NCBI GenBank assembly: GCA_026991575.1
Contig: JALXBF010000151.1
Coordinates: 1 to 42,165, forward strand
From: Planctomycetota bacterium
GTDB taxonomy: Bacteria > Planctomycetota > Planctomycetia > JALXBF01
Direction: 5' to 3'
Length of the DNA stretch: 42,165 bases
Shown: one piece after another, positions 26,201 to 33,812 of the stretch
Layout: every line of letters starts with the position of its first letter
How positions within the stretch are numbered: position 1 is the first letter of the stretch
Notes under the pieces: generated by a model
Seen by the model: only the letters and a program-made list of their open reading frames with translations
Databases searched by the model: none
Told to the model about the DNA's origin: nothing
Translations under genes and position numbers: made by a program

Positions 26201-27646
26201 TCACTTCAAGAGCCGGCTCTGACTGGAGCCACCGTGCCACAGGTCGTACCGCGGTTCGGCGTACCGGGCGAAGAACCGTAGCAGTTGCTCGTGCAACGCC
26301 TGCCGTTTCTTCGGCAGGCGGTCCCAGAGGTTTTGCGACTCGTCCGGATCGCGGCTCACGTCATACAGCTCATGTGGTCCGGAAGGGTACCGGTAGACGT
26401 ACTTCCACCGCCTGGTCCGCACCGCCCGCACGTGCTGGTACTCCATATAGACTGCGTCGTGACCTCCCGCATCGGCTCGCCCCTCCAGTAGCGACCGCAG
26501 GCTCCGGCCCGGACGAGCCCGGTTGTCGCGCCAGGCCTGCCCCAGCCCGCAGTAGTCCAGGATCGTGACCGGCACGTCGTAAATCGAGACCAGCTCGCCG
26601 CAGCGGCGTGCAGGCGGGATCCTGCCGGGCTGCGACCAGATCATAGGAATGCGCAACATGCCATCGCGCAGCGTGAACGGCCGGGTGTGGTCGCCCATCC
26701 CCCAAAACCCCCCTTGCCCTCCGACCCAACCCTGGTCCGCCAGATAGACAACAACCGTCCGGTCGCGCAGACGGAGCTCCTCAAGCGTCGCCAGCACCCG
26801 CCCCACGCCATCATCCACACCGCTGGTCTCGGCAGCCACCCGCCGGATTGCCTGGATGTTGTTCAAGTACTCGCGGTTGTTGTAGAGCCACGGATGCGGC
26901 GGGCGCCTGGGAAACGACAGCAGCCGTTTGTCCGCGTAGTAGCGGGCATGGCGGTTTCGTGCGGGGCGCAAAAGATGACGGCCCAGACCATACGGACCGT
27001 TGTACGCCAGCAGCAAGAAGAACGGGCGGCCCCCGCCTGCAACTTGCTTCAGGAACCGCACCGCGTGATCCGTCCAGAAGTCGGTCAGATAACCGGGCTC
27101 ACGCCGGATCTTGCCCCCTTCGATGACCTCCGCCCCGTAAAAGGTCGACGTGTGGCCGTGCGGCATCGTCACCCAGTAGTCGTCGAAGCCTTCCTGGGGC
27201 GTCAGGTTCGCACCCAGGTGCCATTTTCCCACCAGGCCACAGACGTAGCCGTGCTCCTTGAGGATTTCGCCCAGTGAGCGGAACGCCGCCAACGTGCTCC
27301 TGGCCTGGGGCCCGATCTGAAGCCTGCCGCTGACCAGGTAGGAGTGCACGCCGTGCTGGGACGGCATCAGCCCGGTCAGGAGCGTTGCTCGGTTGGGCGA
27401 GCAGACGGGGTTACAGGCGTAGGCCTGCTCGAAGAGGATCCCTTCGGCCGCCAGCCGATCGATGTTCGGGGTGCGAATGTCAGGATTGCCGTAACAGCCC
27501 AGTGTCCAAGCCCCCTGGTTATCGGTGAGGATGACCAGCACGTTGGGCATTCGCTGCAAGCGGTCCGCCGCCTGGGCCAGACCGCCGAGGACCAGTAGCG
27601 TAAGCGCCCCCAGGAGGCGGGCAGCAACGAGGCGAACGGCACACAA
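26201..27646 (-). CDS. Exported type I sulfatase
   Basis: A secreted sulfatase (about 481 residues from this start) hydrolysing sulfate esters, probably of polysaccharides. The formylglycine site is CNPVCSPNRATLLTG: the second Cys fits C-x-P-x-R, with Asn in the place often held by Ser or Ala. The metal-binding start reads PNVLVILTDNQGAWTLGCYGN, so the usual second Asp is Asn. GKWHLG and the C-terminal segment RRWKYVYRYPSGPHELYD are also typical. The start is uncertain. TTG 27646 gives a clean signal peptide (CAVRLVAARLLGALTLLVLGGLAQA) and avoids overlap; ATG 27778 would overlap hemL by 59 bp and add 44 unlikely residues. An anaerobic- or FGE-type maturase would be needed and is not in the window. 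Confidence 0.85.
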   Translation of the reverse strand: MCAVRLVAARLLGALTLLVLGGLAQAADRLQRMPNVLVILTDNQGAWTLGCYGNPDIRTPNIDRLAAEGILFEQAYACNPVCSPNRATLLTGLMPSQHGVHSYLVSGRLQIGPQARSTLAAFRSLGEILKEHGYVCGLVGKWHLGANLTPQEGFDDYWVTMPHGHTSTFYGAEVIEGGKIRREPGYLTDFWTDHAVRFLKQVAGGGRPFFLLLAYNGPYGLGRHLLRPARNRHARYYADKRLLSFPRRPPHPWLYNNREYLNNIQAIRRVAAETSGVDDGVGRVLATLEELRLRDRTVVVYLADQGWVGGQGGFWGMGDHTRPFTLRDGMLRIPMIWSQPGRIPPARRCGELVSIYDVPVTILDYCGLGQAWRDNRARPGRSLRSLLEGRADAGGHDAVYMEYQHVRAVRTRRWKYVYRYPSGPHELYDVSRDPDESQNLWDRLPKKRQALHEQLLRFFARYAEPRYDLWHGGSSQSRLLK

Positions 27647-27719
27647 GCTGAGCGTCGATCGGCCATGGAATACGGCTGCGGCAACAGCGGCGGTGGCGTC
27701 AGCTACTGGATGGGCCGGC

Positions 27720-29018
27720 TCACGGCAGTGCGGCAAACACAGCGCGGGCCGCCTCGATGGTGGCGTCGATGTCTGCATCCTCGTGCGCCGTGCTCACGAA
27801 GTTCGCCTCAAACTGGCTGCAGGGCAGGTAGACGCCGCGCTCGAGCATCCCCCGGAAATACGCGGCAAACCGGTCCGTGTTCGCTTCGAGCGCATCGGCG
27901 TAGTTGCGTACGGGTCCGGAGCGGAAAAAGAGGGTGAACATGCTGCCGACTCGCTGGATCACGTGTTCCACGCCTGCTTCTTCAGCGGCGGCCTGCAGCC
28001 CGGCGCAGAGCCGTTCGGTCTTGCGGTCCAGGGCTGCGTAGGGGTTTGTGTCGCGCAGGACACGCAGGGTCGCGGCCCCGGCAGCCATCGCGAGCGGATT
28101 GCCCGACAGGGTGCCGGCCTGGAAGACCTTTCCTTCCGGCAGCAGCTTGCTCATGATTTCGCGTCGACCACCGAACGCGCCGACCGGAAGCCCACCTCCG
28201 ACGATCTTGCCCAGCACGGTCAGATCGGGCTGGATGCCGAGCAGGCTCTGAGCACCACCATAGGCCACTCGAAAACCGGTGATCACCTCATCAAAGATCA
28301 GGACCGAGCCGTATTGGGCAGTCAGGGAACGGACCGCCTGGAGGAACTCCCGGTCGGCCGGGACCACGCCCATGTTGCCCGCAATCGGCTCCAGAATCAC
28401 CGCAGCGATCTGGCTGCCGTACTGCTTGAACGCTTGGCGTAACGCGTCGCTGTCGTTGTACGGTAGCAGAAGCGTGTCGCGTGTGCAGCCCTCGGGCACC
28501 CCCGGACTGGAAGGGGCACCGAGCGTCGTGGCGCTGGAACCGGCCTGAACCAGCAGCGCGTCCACGTGACCGTGGTAGCACCCGGCGAACTTCACGATCT
28601 TGTCCCGGCCCGTGTAGCCGCGGGCCAGGCGGATCGCGCTCATCGAGGCTTCGGTCCCGGAGTTCACAAACCGGACCTGTTCGATCGAAGGCACGGCCTC
28701 GACCACCAGCTCGGCCAGCTCGTTCTCCCATCGGGTCGGAGCCCCGAAGGTGGTGCCGTGCCGGAGCACTTCCTCGATGGCAGCGATGACGGCAGGATGA
28801 CGGTGGCCGAGGATAAGTGGTCCCCACGAGGCAACGTAGTCGATGTACCGGTTGCCGTCGACGTCCCACAGGTAGCAACCGTCGCCGCGGTCCACCACCA
28901 CGGGCTGGCCACCGACCGCACCGAAGGCCCGGGCGGGGCTGTTGACCCCCCCAGGCATCAGGGTGCATGCACGAGCAAAGATCCGCCGGCTGCCCTCACG
29001 GCTACGCTCTGGCATCAC
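27720..29018 (-). CDS. hemL: Glutamate-1-semialdehyde 2,1-aminomutase
   Basis: A 432-residue PLP enzyme converting glutamate-1-semialdehyde to 5-aminolevulinate in the C5 route to heme. Family marks are MPGGVNSPARAFGAVGG (21-37), the loop FVNSGTEASMSAIRLARG, FAGCYHGHVDALL, LIFDEVITGFR (240-250, Asp243 binding the PLP pyridine nitrogen) and VLGKIVGGGLPVGAFGG, with Lys271 forming the Schiff base. Length is standard. It starts 39 bp after the Gfo/Idh gene and is followed closely by the sulfatase, so the block is probably one transcript, though the functions look unrelated. Confidence 0.95.
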   Translation of the reverse strand: MMPERSREGSRRIFARACTLMPGGVNSPARAFGAVGGQPVVVDRGDGCYLWDVDGNRYIDYVASWGPLILGHRHPAVIAAIEEVLRHGTTFGAPTRWENELAELVVEAVPSIEQVRFVNSGTEASMSAIRLARGYTGRDKIVKFAGCYHGHVDALLVQAGSSATTLGAPSSPGVPEGCTRDTLLLPYNDSDALRQAFKQYGSQIAAVILEPIAGNMGVVPADREFLQAVRSLTAQYGSVLIFDEVITGFRVAYGGAQSLLGIQPDLTVLGKIVGGGLPVGAFGGRREIMSKLLPEGKVFQAGTLSGNPLAMAAGAATLRVLRDTNPYAALDRKTERLCAGLQAAAEEAGVEHVIQRVGSMFTLFFRSGPVRNYADALEANTDRFAAYFRGMLERGVYLPCSQFEANFVSTAHEDADIDATIEAARAVFAALP

Positions 29019-29057
29019 TTGCCGCTCACCTCCGTACCACGACTAGCCCCCCGGATC

Positions 29058-30644
29058 CTACCGCTTGGCCACCTGCGGGCCGTTCTCCGGCGGCAGCTCT
29101 TCGGAGAGCGGATCGAACCACTCCTTCTTGAACTCGATCCGCGACTCGGTGTCCATTGCCAGGTTCCCCACCAGAGCAATCACGGCATCGGCCAGGCCGA
29201 CGTCCCCGTTGCAGCGGTGGGCACGGTAGAGCTCATCGAAGCTGGCATCGTTGTAGGAACGAATGAGGTAAGCGAGGTGCTCGAGTTCTTCGCGGTAGCC
29301 CCGGCTGAGCCGGCCCTGGGCCACGGCAGCCCGAGCCGCGGCGACGTCGACCGTGCCGGGCTGAGTGGCGGTCGAATCGAGTACCGGCTCATTGGCCGGC
29401 CCTCGGCTGACCGTCACGTACGTACTCCGCGGCGGTGTGCCGCCGGGACGTCGTTCAGGGAACAGGTAGACCTCTTGCTCCTGGGCCAGGATCAGCGTGC
29501 CGCGCGTGCCGTAGATCGTCTCACCATAAGGCTCGAACGCGTTGGTGTTGATGGACGAGTAGGTGACGACGCGCACGTCATCGCGATTGCGGACGGAGCC
29601 GTCTTCGCCGAAATACTCTTCGCCCGGGAACTCATAGATCAAGAACACATGGTCGTCCACTTCGCGGTCGTCCTTGTAGAACGACTTCACCCCCACACCA
29701 CTGACGGCCACCGGGTGCACGCCGCCCAGGAAGATGCTGCAGGCGTCCAGCTGATGGCTGCCCAGCTCCACCAGCAGGCCACCGCCCGTACGGCGGTATA
29801 GCCGCCATCGAACCAGCTCCTCTAAGCTGCGGTAGCCCCACTTCTTGGGATCGATCTGGCGGTCCTCTTCCGGAATCGGCCGCCGCCAGCTGTCGCGCAG
29901 CACCGGAATGCCGTTCTCCATCTTCGGAACCAGCTTGCCCGTCTTTGGATCCTTCACGTAGACGGGCCATGTGTTGTTGCGGTGCCAGAGCGCGCGGATG
30001 TGCCGGATGTCGCCGAGCACGCCGCTGCGTAGCACGCTGACCGCGTGGTCGTACAACAAGCTGTAATGGCGCTGGTGTCCGACGGCCAACAACCGCTTCT
30101 CCTGCCGGGCAACACGGCACATCTCCTTGGCCTGGCTGACCCGACGGGCCATCAGTTTCTCGGTGAAGACATGCTTGCCGGCCTTCATCGCGTCGATGGC
30201 CACCGGGGCGTGCAGGTGGAGCGGCAGCGCGATGACGACCAACTCAATGTCCGGATCGGCCAGCAGCCGGCGGTAGTCTTCGTGGTAGTCCTTGGAGCGT
30301 TCCTCGATCTTCTTAGCGGTTTCAACCCCGTACTTTCGCTTGAAACCGATCCTGGCGTTGTTCCCCTCGCCCTCCATCGTGCGGCGTCGGTTGGACGGGC
30401 GGATATCACAGTAGGCGATGAATTCCAGGTACTCAGGGTTACTTTCCGTGATCAGGATGTTGCCCTGGTCGCCCGTGCCGATGATGCCTGCCCGTACCGG
30501 CCGGTTCGGTTTCTCATAGCCAAAGTAAAATGCCCCGGCTGCGGGCAAGGCGAGCGCAGCCTTGAGGAAGTCGCGTCGGGTAAAGCCGACGACAGTTTCA
30601 AAGTTGCGCTGACCACGGAGTTTTTCTTCAGGCGTCAATACCAT
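29058..30644 (-). CDS. Tat-exported Gfo/Idh/MocA-family oxidoreductase
   Basis: A 528-residue exported NAD(P)-dependent oxidoreductase. The Tat signal is FTRRDFLKAALALPAAGAFY (21-40). The Rossmann motif is GIIGTGDQG (53-61), and the catalytic-lysine motif is GKHVFTEKLMARR, reading EKL rather than EKP but keeping the Lys. The C-terminal domain has GGGLLVELGSHQLDACSIF, the usual GG-x-x-x-D/E-x-G-x-H-x-x-D signature. The start at 30644 was chosen because AGAGGTGAT lies just upstream at proper spacing; the open frame extends 12 codons more. Likely role: oxidation or reduction of a sugar or its keto form in the periplasm; the substrate is unknown. Unlike the Gfo/Idh protein at 7956, it has the lysine. 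Confidence 0.88.
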   Translation of the reverse strand: MVLTPEEKLRGQRNFETVVGFTRRDFLKAALALPAAGAFYFGYEKPNRPVRAGIIGTGDQGNILITESNPEYLEFIAYCDIRPSNRRRTMEGEGNNARIGFKRKYGVETAKKIEERSKDYHEDYRRLLADPDIELVVIALPLHLHAPVAIDAMKAGKHVFTEKLMARRVSQAKEMCRVARQEKRLLAVGHQRHYSLLYDHAVSVLRSGVLGDIRHIRALWHRNNTWPVYVKDPKTGKLVPKMENGIPVLRDSWRRPIPEEDRQIDPKKWGYRSLEELVRWRLYRRTGGGLLVELGSHQLDACSIFLGGVHPVAVSGVGVKSFYKDDREVDDHVFLIYEFPGEEYFGEDGSVRNRDDVRVVTYSSINTNAFEPYGETIYGTRGTLILAQEQEVYLFPERRPGGTPPRSTYVTVSRGPANEPVLDSTATQPGTVDVAAARAAVAQGRLSRGYREELEHLAYLIRSYNDASFDELYRAHRCNGDVGLADAVIALVGNLAMDTESRIEFKKEWFDPLSEELPPENGPQVAKR

Positions 30645-30765
30645 CGCGATCACCTCTTTGCGTGCCAGAGCCTTGCTCACTCACCCTCGCGGCGCACTTG
30701 GGCGCCGCCCGCATCGGGCCGGGGAACTAACCCATCCATGGCATTCTAGTTGCGATTGTCGATCG

Positions 30766-31800
30766 CTACCCGGGCCGCCTCACCGGCTCCGGCCTCGGAC
30801 GCACGACCGCATCGTCCACTTTGCCGAAGATCCGATAGGCCAGCCGGCGCGTGATCAGACCACGGATGAGGGCATCGAGTCCGATCCAGCGGCCCGTGGG
30901 GGTTGTGGCCAGGACCAGTGCCGCCAGGGCCTCGATCAGCTCTTTGTTCACGATCATGTAGCTGCCGCCGTCTGGCGAAATCACCGGCAGGCCAGGCCAG
31001 GGCGGATGCGCCAGGTAGACGCTCAACAGAAACGCCGCCGCCCCCAGCGACGCCAGCCGACTGAACAAACCGACCAGCATGCATGCGCCGATGACGGTCA
31101 GCCCGTACATGACGGCGAGGTTGATGCGGCCAAGGGGATCGTCCGGCAGCGGCCAGACCACCAGCCAGAACGCCCACCAGGGCTTCTGCTGAGCCGCCTG
31201 CCGCTGCTGGTCCGTGACCAGGCTCTCCAGATGCCGCTCCAGCTGCTCTGTCCAACCGTCCACCCACTTGAACAGCTGCTCCCCTTTCTCGCGCGCCGCC
31301 TGTCGCAGCTGCTGCAGCTGCGTAGCGCCCCATTCGACCCACTTCCCCTGCTCCAGCTGGCGCTGCTCGTGTTCACGGATCCGGTCCACCAGCGCGCGGT
31401 AGTCCTCAATTTCCTGTTGCACCGCCTCGTCCGCAAAGAACTCCTCGACCTTCGCACGCAACTGCTCAAGCTTTGCCTCTGCCTGCCCGACCTGTTCGGG
31501 CGAGAACCCGTACCGGCGGGCATAGCGGTCGATCATCTCCCGCCAGGATGCCAGCAGCGACTCCTTCTCCAGCTTTCTCAGACCATATGGGTCAGGCACA
31601 AACTGCACGTAGTACTGACGGAACGGGCCGGTGGCAGAAGCCAGGAACGGTTCGGCGGTGAATGGCCGGCGGGCATCGGACGGGTTGCGGTACGAGTCGA
31701 GCTTGGTGAGGCCTTCATAGAGGAAATGCCAGCCAATCGCAACGCGCAGCAGGATCAGGAAGAACGCAGCCAGAATCCCAATCCGAATGCCCTTGGTCAC
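30766..31800 (-). CDS. DoxX-like membrane protein with long coiled-coil insert
   Basis: A 344-residue membrane protein. The first segment (ILAAFFLILLRVAIGWHFLYEGLTKL, written here in part) matches TM1 of the DoxX family, and the C-terminal third (VMYGLTVIGACMLVGL, LGAAAFLLSVYLAHPP, ELIEALAALVLATTP) gives the remaining helices. Between them, about residues 50-215 form a soluble insert rich in Glu, Gln, Arg and Leu with heptad-like spacing (AEAKLEQLRAKVEEFF, QLQQLRQAAREKGEQLF), likely a coiled coil outside the membrane. GTG 31800 was chosen because GGAGG lies about 9 bp upstream and TM1 then begins at once; the open frame runs on to ATG 31854. DoxX relatives are linked to quinone or thiol redox, but a role here is not proven. 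It lies between apbE and the Gfo/Idh gene. Confidence 0.7.
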   Translation of the reverse strand: MTKGIRIGILAAFFLILLRVAIGWHFLYEGLTKLDSYRNPSDARRPFTAEPFLASATGPFRQYYVQFVPDPYGLRKLEKESLLASWREMIDRYARRYGFSPEQVGQAEAKLEQLRAKVEEFFADEAVQQEIEDYRALVDRIREHEQRQLEQGKWVEWGATQLQQLRQAAREKGEQLFKWVDGWTEQLERHLESLVTDQQRQAAQQKPWWAFWLVVWPLPDDPLGRINLAVMYGLTVIGACMLVGLFSRLASLGAAAFLLSVYLAHPPWPGLPVISPDGGSYMIVNKELIEALAALVLATTPTGRWIGLDALIRGLITRRLAYRIFGKVDDAVVRPRPEPVRRPG

Positions 31801-31879
31801 GGAAGCAACCCTCCGAGGAGCGTTCGCCAGGCCGGGTGGGATGTCGGCGGGCACGAGGCGGACTGGCCCAAACCACGAT

Positions 31880-32968
31880 TCAACAGTTAAAGTCTAACGA
31901 CTCGCGGCTGACTGGGCCAAGAGCGCATAGCTCCAGCCGCTCACTCCCAGTGGTGACCTCGCCGTCGGACCAGACCAGAATAGCACTCAGCTCAGGATGC
32001 CGGGCGCAGAAAGCCTCAGCAGCTTCACGTCCCATGACCAGCAAGGCCGTCGCCAGAGCATCCGCCGTAGCGGCATCCGGCGCGATAACCGACGCCTGCA
32101 ACAGCCCTTCGGCGGGCCAGCCCGTTCGCGGGTCAAGCACGTGCCCGTACCGCCGACCGCGATCGTCGACGAAACGGATCAGGTTGGAAGCGGTTCCGAG
32201 CGCCTCGTTGCGGAGCGACACAGTGACCAACCGACGCTTCGGGTCAAGCGGGTTGGCAATCCCGACACGCCAGCCGTCCGCAGCAGGGCTGCCAACGGCC
32301 AACACGCTGCTGGCACCACCTTGAAGCAACACCGGCAACTCTCCCGCCAGGGTCCGTATTCGCCACGCCGCCCGGTCCAGTGCGTAGCCCTTCCCGATGC
32401 TGCCAAAGTTCAACTGGACCCCGTCCTTAAGGAAACGCACCGTGCGCCGCTCTCGGTCCAACGCCACCCAGCGGCTGCCCGATCGGCTCATGGCATCGGC
32501 AAGCTCCCCGGCATCGGGCACACGGCGCGGCCCGTGCACGAAGCCCCAGGCGTGGATTACGCTGCCGATTGCCACGTCAAACGCCCCATCCGTCTGTCGG
32601 TAAAGCGCCAAGCTCTGCTCCAGCAGCTCGTACAATTCGGCTGACACGGGCACAGCCTGCCCTGCAGCCGCTCGATTCACGCGGGCAACCTCGCTGCGAT
32701 CGTGGTAGACCGTGAGGCGGTTTTCCAGTTCTTCGATCAGGTCCAGTGCCGCGGTGGCTACGTCGACGGCGCCGCCGGCGGCCGCGGGCATACAGATACT
32801 GAATGTCGTTCCCATTGCGTACCGGCTGACGCGCAGCAATTCCAGTTCGGGCTCTGCTCCAGTTGCTCCCGAACCGATTGCCTCGTTCACTGCACCGCGT
32901 ACGGCTTCGAGCAGAGCCTTGCCGCGGAGAAAGTCCCGCCGGGTTGGTCGACGTGTCGAGTCGCTCAT
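31880..32968 (-). CDS. apbE: FAD:protein FMN transferase (ApbE family)
   Basis: A 362-residue ApbE-type enzyme that attaches FMN covalently to a Ser/Thr of target flavoproteins, usually outside the cytoplasm. The pattern YAMGTTFSICMPA opens the domain, followed by ENRLTVYHDRSEVARVNRAA, FDVAIGSVIHAWGF, VQLNFGSIGKGYALDRAA (FAD/Mg site) and GHVLDPRTGWPAEG. The C-terminal metal-binding region ATADALATALLVMG is present. The start at 32968 follows a CAGGT ribosome-binding-type sequence; the longer frame begins with TTG. The N-terminus carries RRDFLRG like a Tat motif, but the following residues are charged rather than hydrophobic, so export is unclear. No target flavoprotein is obvious in the window. 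Confidence 0.9.
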   Translation of the reverse strand: MSDSTRRPTRRDFLRGKALLEAVRGAVNEAIGSGATGAEPELELLRVSRYAMGTTFSICMPAAAGGAVDVATAALDLIEELENRLTVYHDRSEVARVNRAAAGQAVPVSAELYELLEQSLALYRQTDGAFDVAIGSVIHAWGFVHGPRRVPDAGELADAMSRSGSRWVALDRERRTVRFLKDGVQLNFGSIGKGYALDRAAWRIRTLAGELPVLLQGGASSVLAVGSPAADGWRVGIANPLDPKRRLVTVSLRNEALGTASNLIRFVDDRGRRYGHVLDPRTGWPAEGLLQASVIAPDAATADALATALLVMGREAAEAFCARHPELSAILVWSDGEVTTGSERLELCALGPVSRESLDFNC

Positions 32969-33244
32969 CGGACCTGCCACATTCAAGTTGTCCCTATTGC
33001 CAAATTATCCGATCCACCTCCGCAGCAGGTCCTCCCCGCAATCCTCGCACGGCACGGCCCACCGCCGCGTTCGGCCGAGCCGCGCCGGCTTTCGGTCCAG
33101 TCCCACCGCCGACGTCGAGGTCCGGAAGCAACGGGCTGCAGCTCGCCATGCCAGAGGCTGCCTCGCCGGCGGTCGAACGCTCGCAAGTGGCAGGGGCTGG
33201 CAAGGTGCGTCCTTCGGTCGCGCAAGGGCCGAATCTGACACTGG
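32969..33244. other. Divergent intergenic region between apbE and the efflux locus
   Basis: I see no gene here. Overlapping open frames on both strands are Arg/Pro/Ala-rich shadows. A GATAAT box on the minus strand (33009-33004) could be a -10 for apbE, but no -35 partner is visible. Confidence 0.4.
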
Positions 33245-33278
33245 TTGACATTGACAGGGACGGCCCGTGGAGTAAGAT
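33245..33278 (+). promoter_or_regulatory. Promoter of the metal-efflux locus with doubled TTGACA
   Basis: TTGACA occurs twice in tandem (33245-33250 and 33251-33256). The second is 16 bp from TAAGAT (33273-33278), a good -10. A further TGACA sits just upstream. The GTG of the Cys-rich gene at 33307 lies 28 bp beyond the -10 box. Confidence 0.6.
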
Positions 33279-33306
33279 TCAGTGAACGCTACGAGAGGTT
33301 CCGCTC

Positions 33307-33708
33307 GTGATACGCACCTGGCTGCGTTGTGCACTGGTTGCTCTGTTGGCCTTCGCGCCGGTCCCCTGCAGTGGGGAGTGCAGCTGCTGTGCGCAGCGCG
33401 ATCCGGGAGCCGGCCTTCCCGAACTGTCCGGCACGTCTGGTTGTTGCCGCCCCGACTATGGCGTCCAGCTCCAGCGGCAGCATTGCGAATGCGACAACTT
33501 CAGGGTGCGTGACCGTGCCCGCGTTGAGCGGAATGACACGCTGACCATTTGCCACCAGCTCTCTGCGATGACGGCTGTGTGGTCTTGCTCTACGCCTGGC
33601 GCGTGCACCGAAGATGGCTGCGGCCAAGCCAGGCATGATGGCCCGAACCAACTCGCGCAGCTCGGTCACACTGAGATCCGCTTGGTCATCTCCTCGCTAC
33701 TGCTCTAA
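33307..33708 (+). CDS. Cys-rich secreted protein, probable metal-binding, first gene of efflux locus
   Basis: I do not recognise the family. The 133-residue product has a signal peptide (MIRTWLRCALVALLAFAPVP) and 13 cysteines at 8, 21, 25, 27, 28, 46, 47, 60, 62, 82, 94, 100 and 105, arranged in clusters ECSCC, GCC and CEC that suit binding of soft metals such as Cu, Ag, Zn or Cd. Several His residues (59, 83, 110, 121) add to this. GTG start with AGAGG 8 bp upstream. It lies directly behind the TTGACA/TAAGAT promoter and 104 bp before the CusB gene, so a role as metal sponge, sensor or chaperone for the pump is reasonable, but inferred. Confidence 0.65.
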   Translation: MIRTWLRCALVALLAFAPVPCSGECSCCAQRDPGAGLPELSGTSGCCRPDYGVQLQRQHCECDNFRVRDRARVERNDTLTICHQLSAMTAVWSCSTPGACTEDGCGQARHDGPNQLAQLGHTEIRLVISSLLL

Positions 33709-33812
33709 CCTTCTCCTGCGCACTGTCGGCACGACGGTCGGTGCCCCTGCGCACCGTAGCATGGTTCGTTGAGCATTTCGCTAGCCGGTCATCGATACCC
33801 CGGAGCAGCGCC

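Noticed and set aside
30658-31890. A 410-codon plus-strand frame opposite the DoxX-like gene
   Set aside because: It mirrors the coiled-coil codons of the minus-strand gene (Leu/Gln/Arg runs) and has no ribosome binding site or family resemblance.
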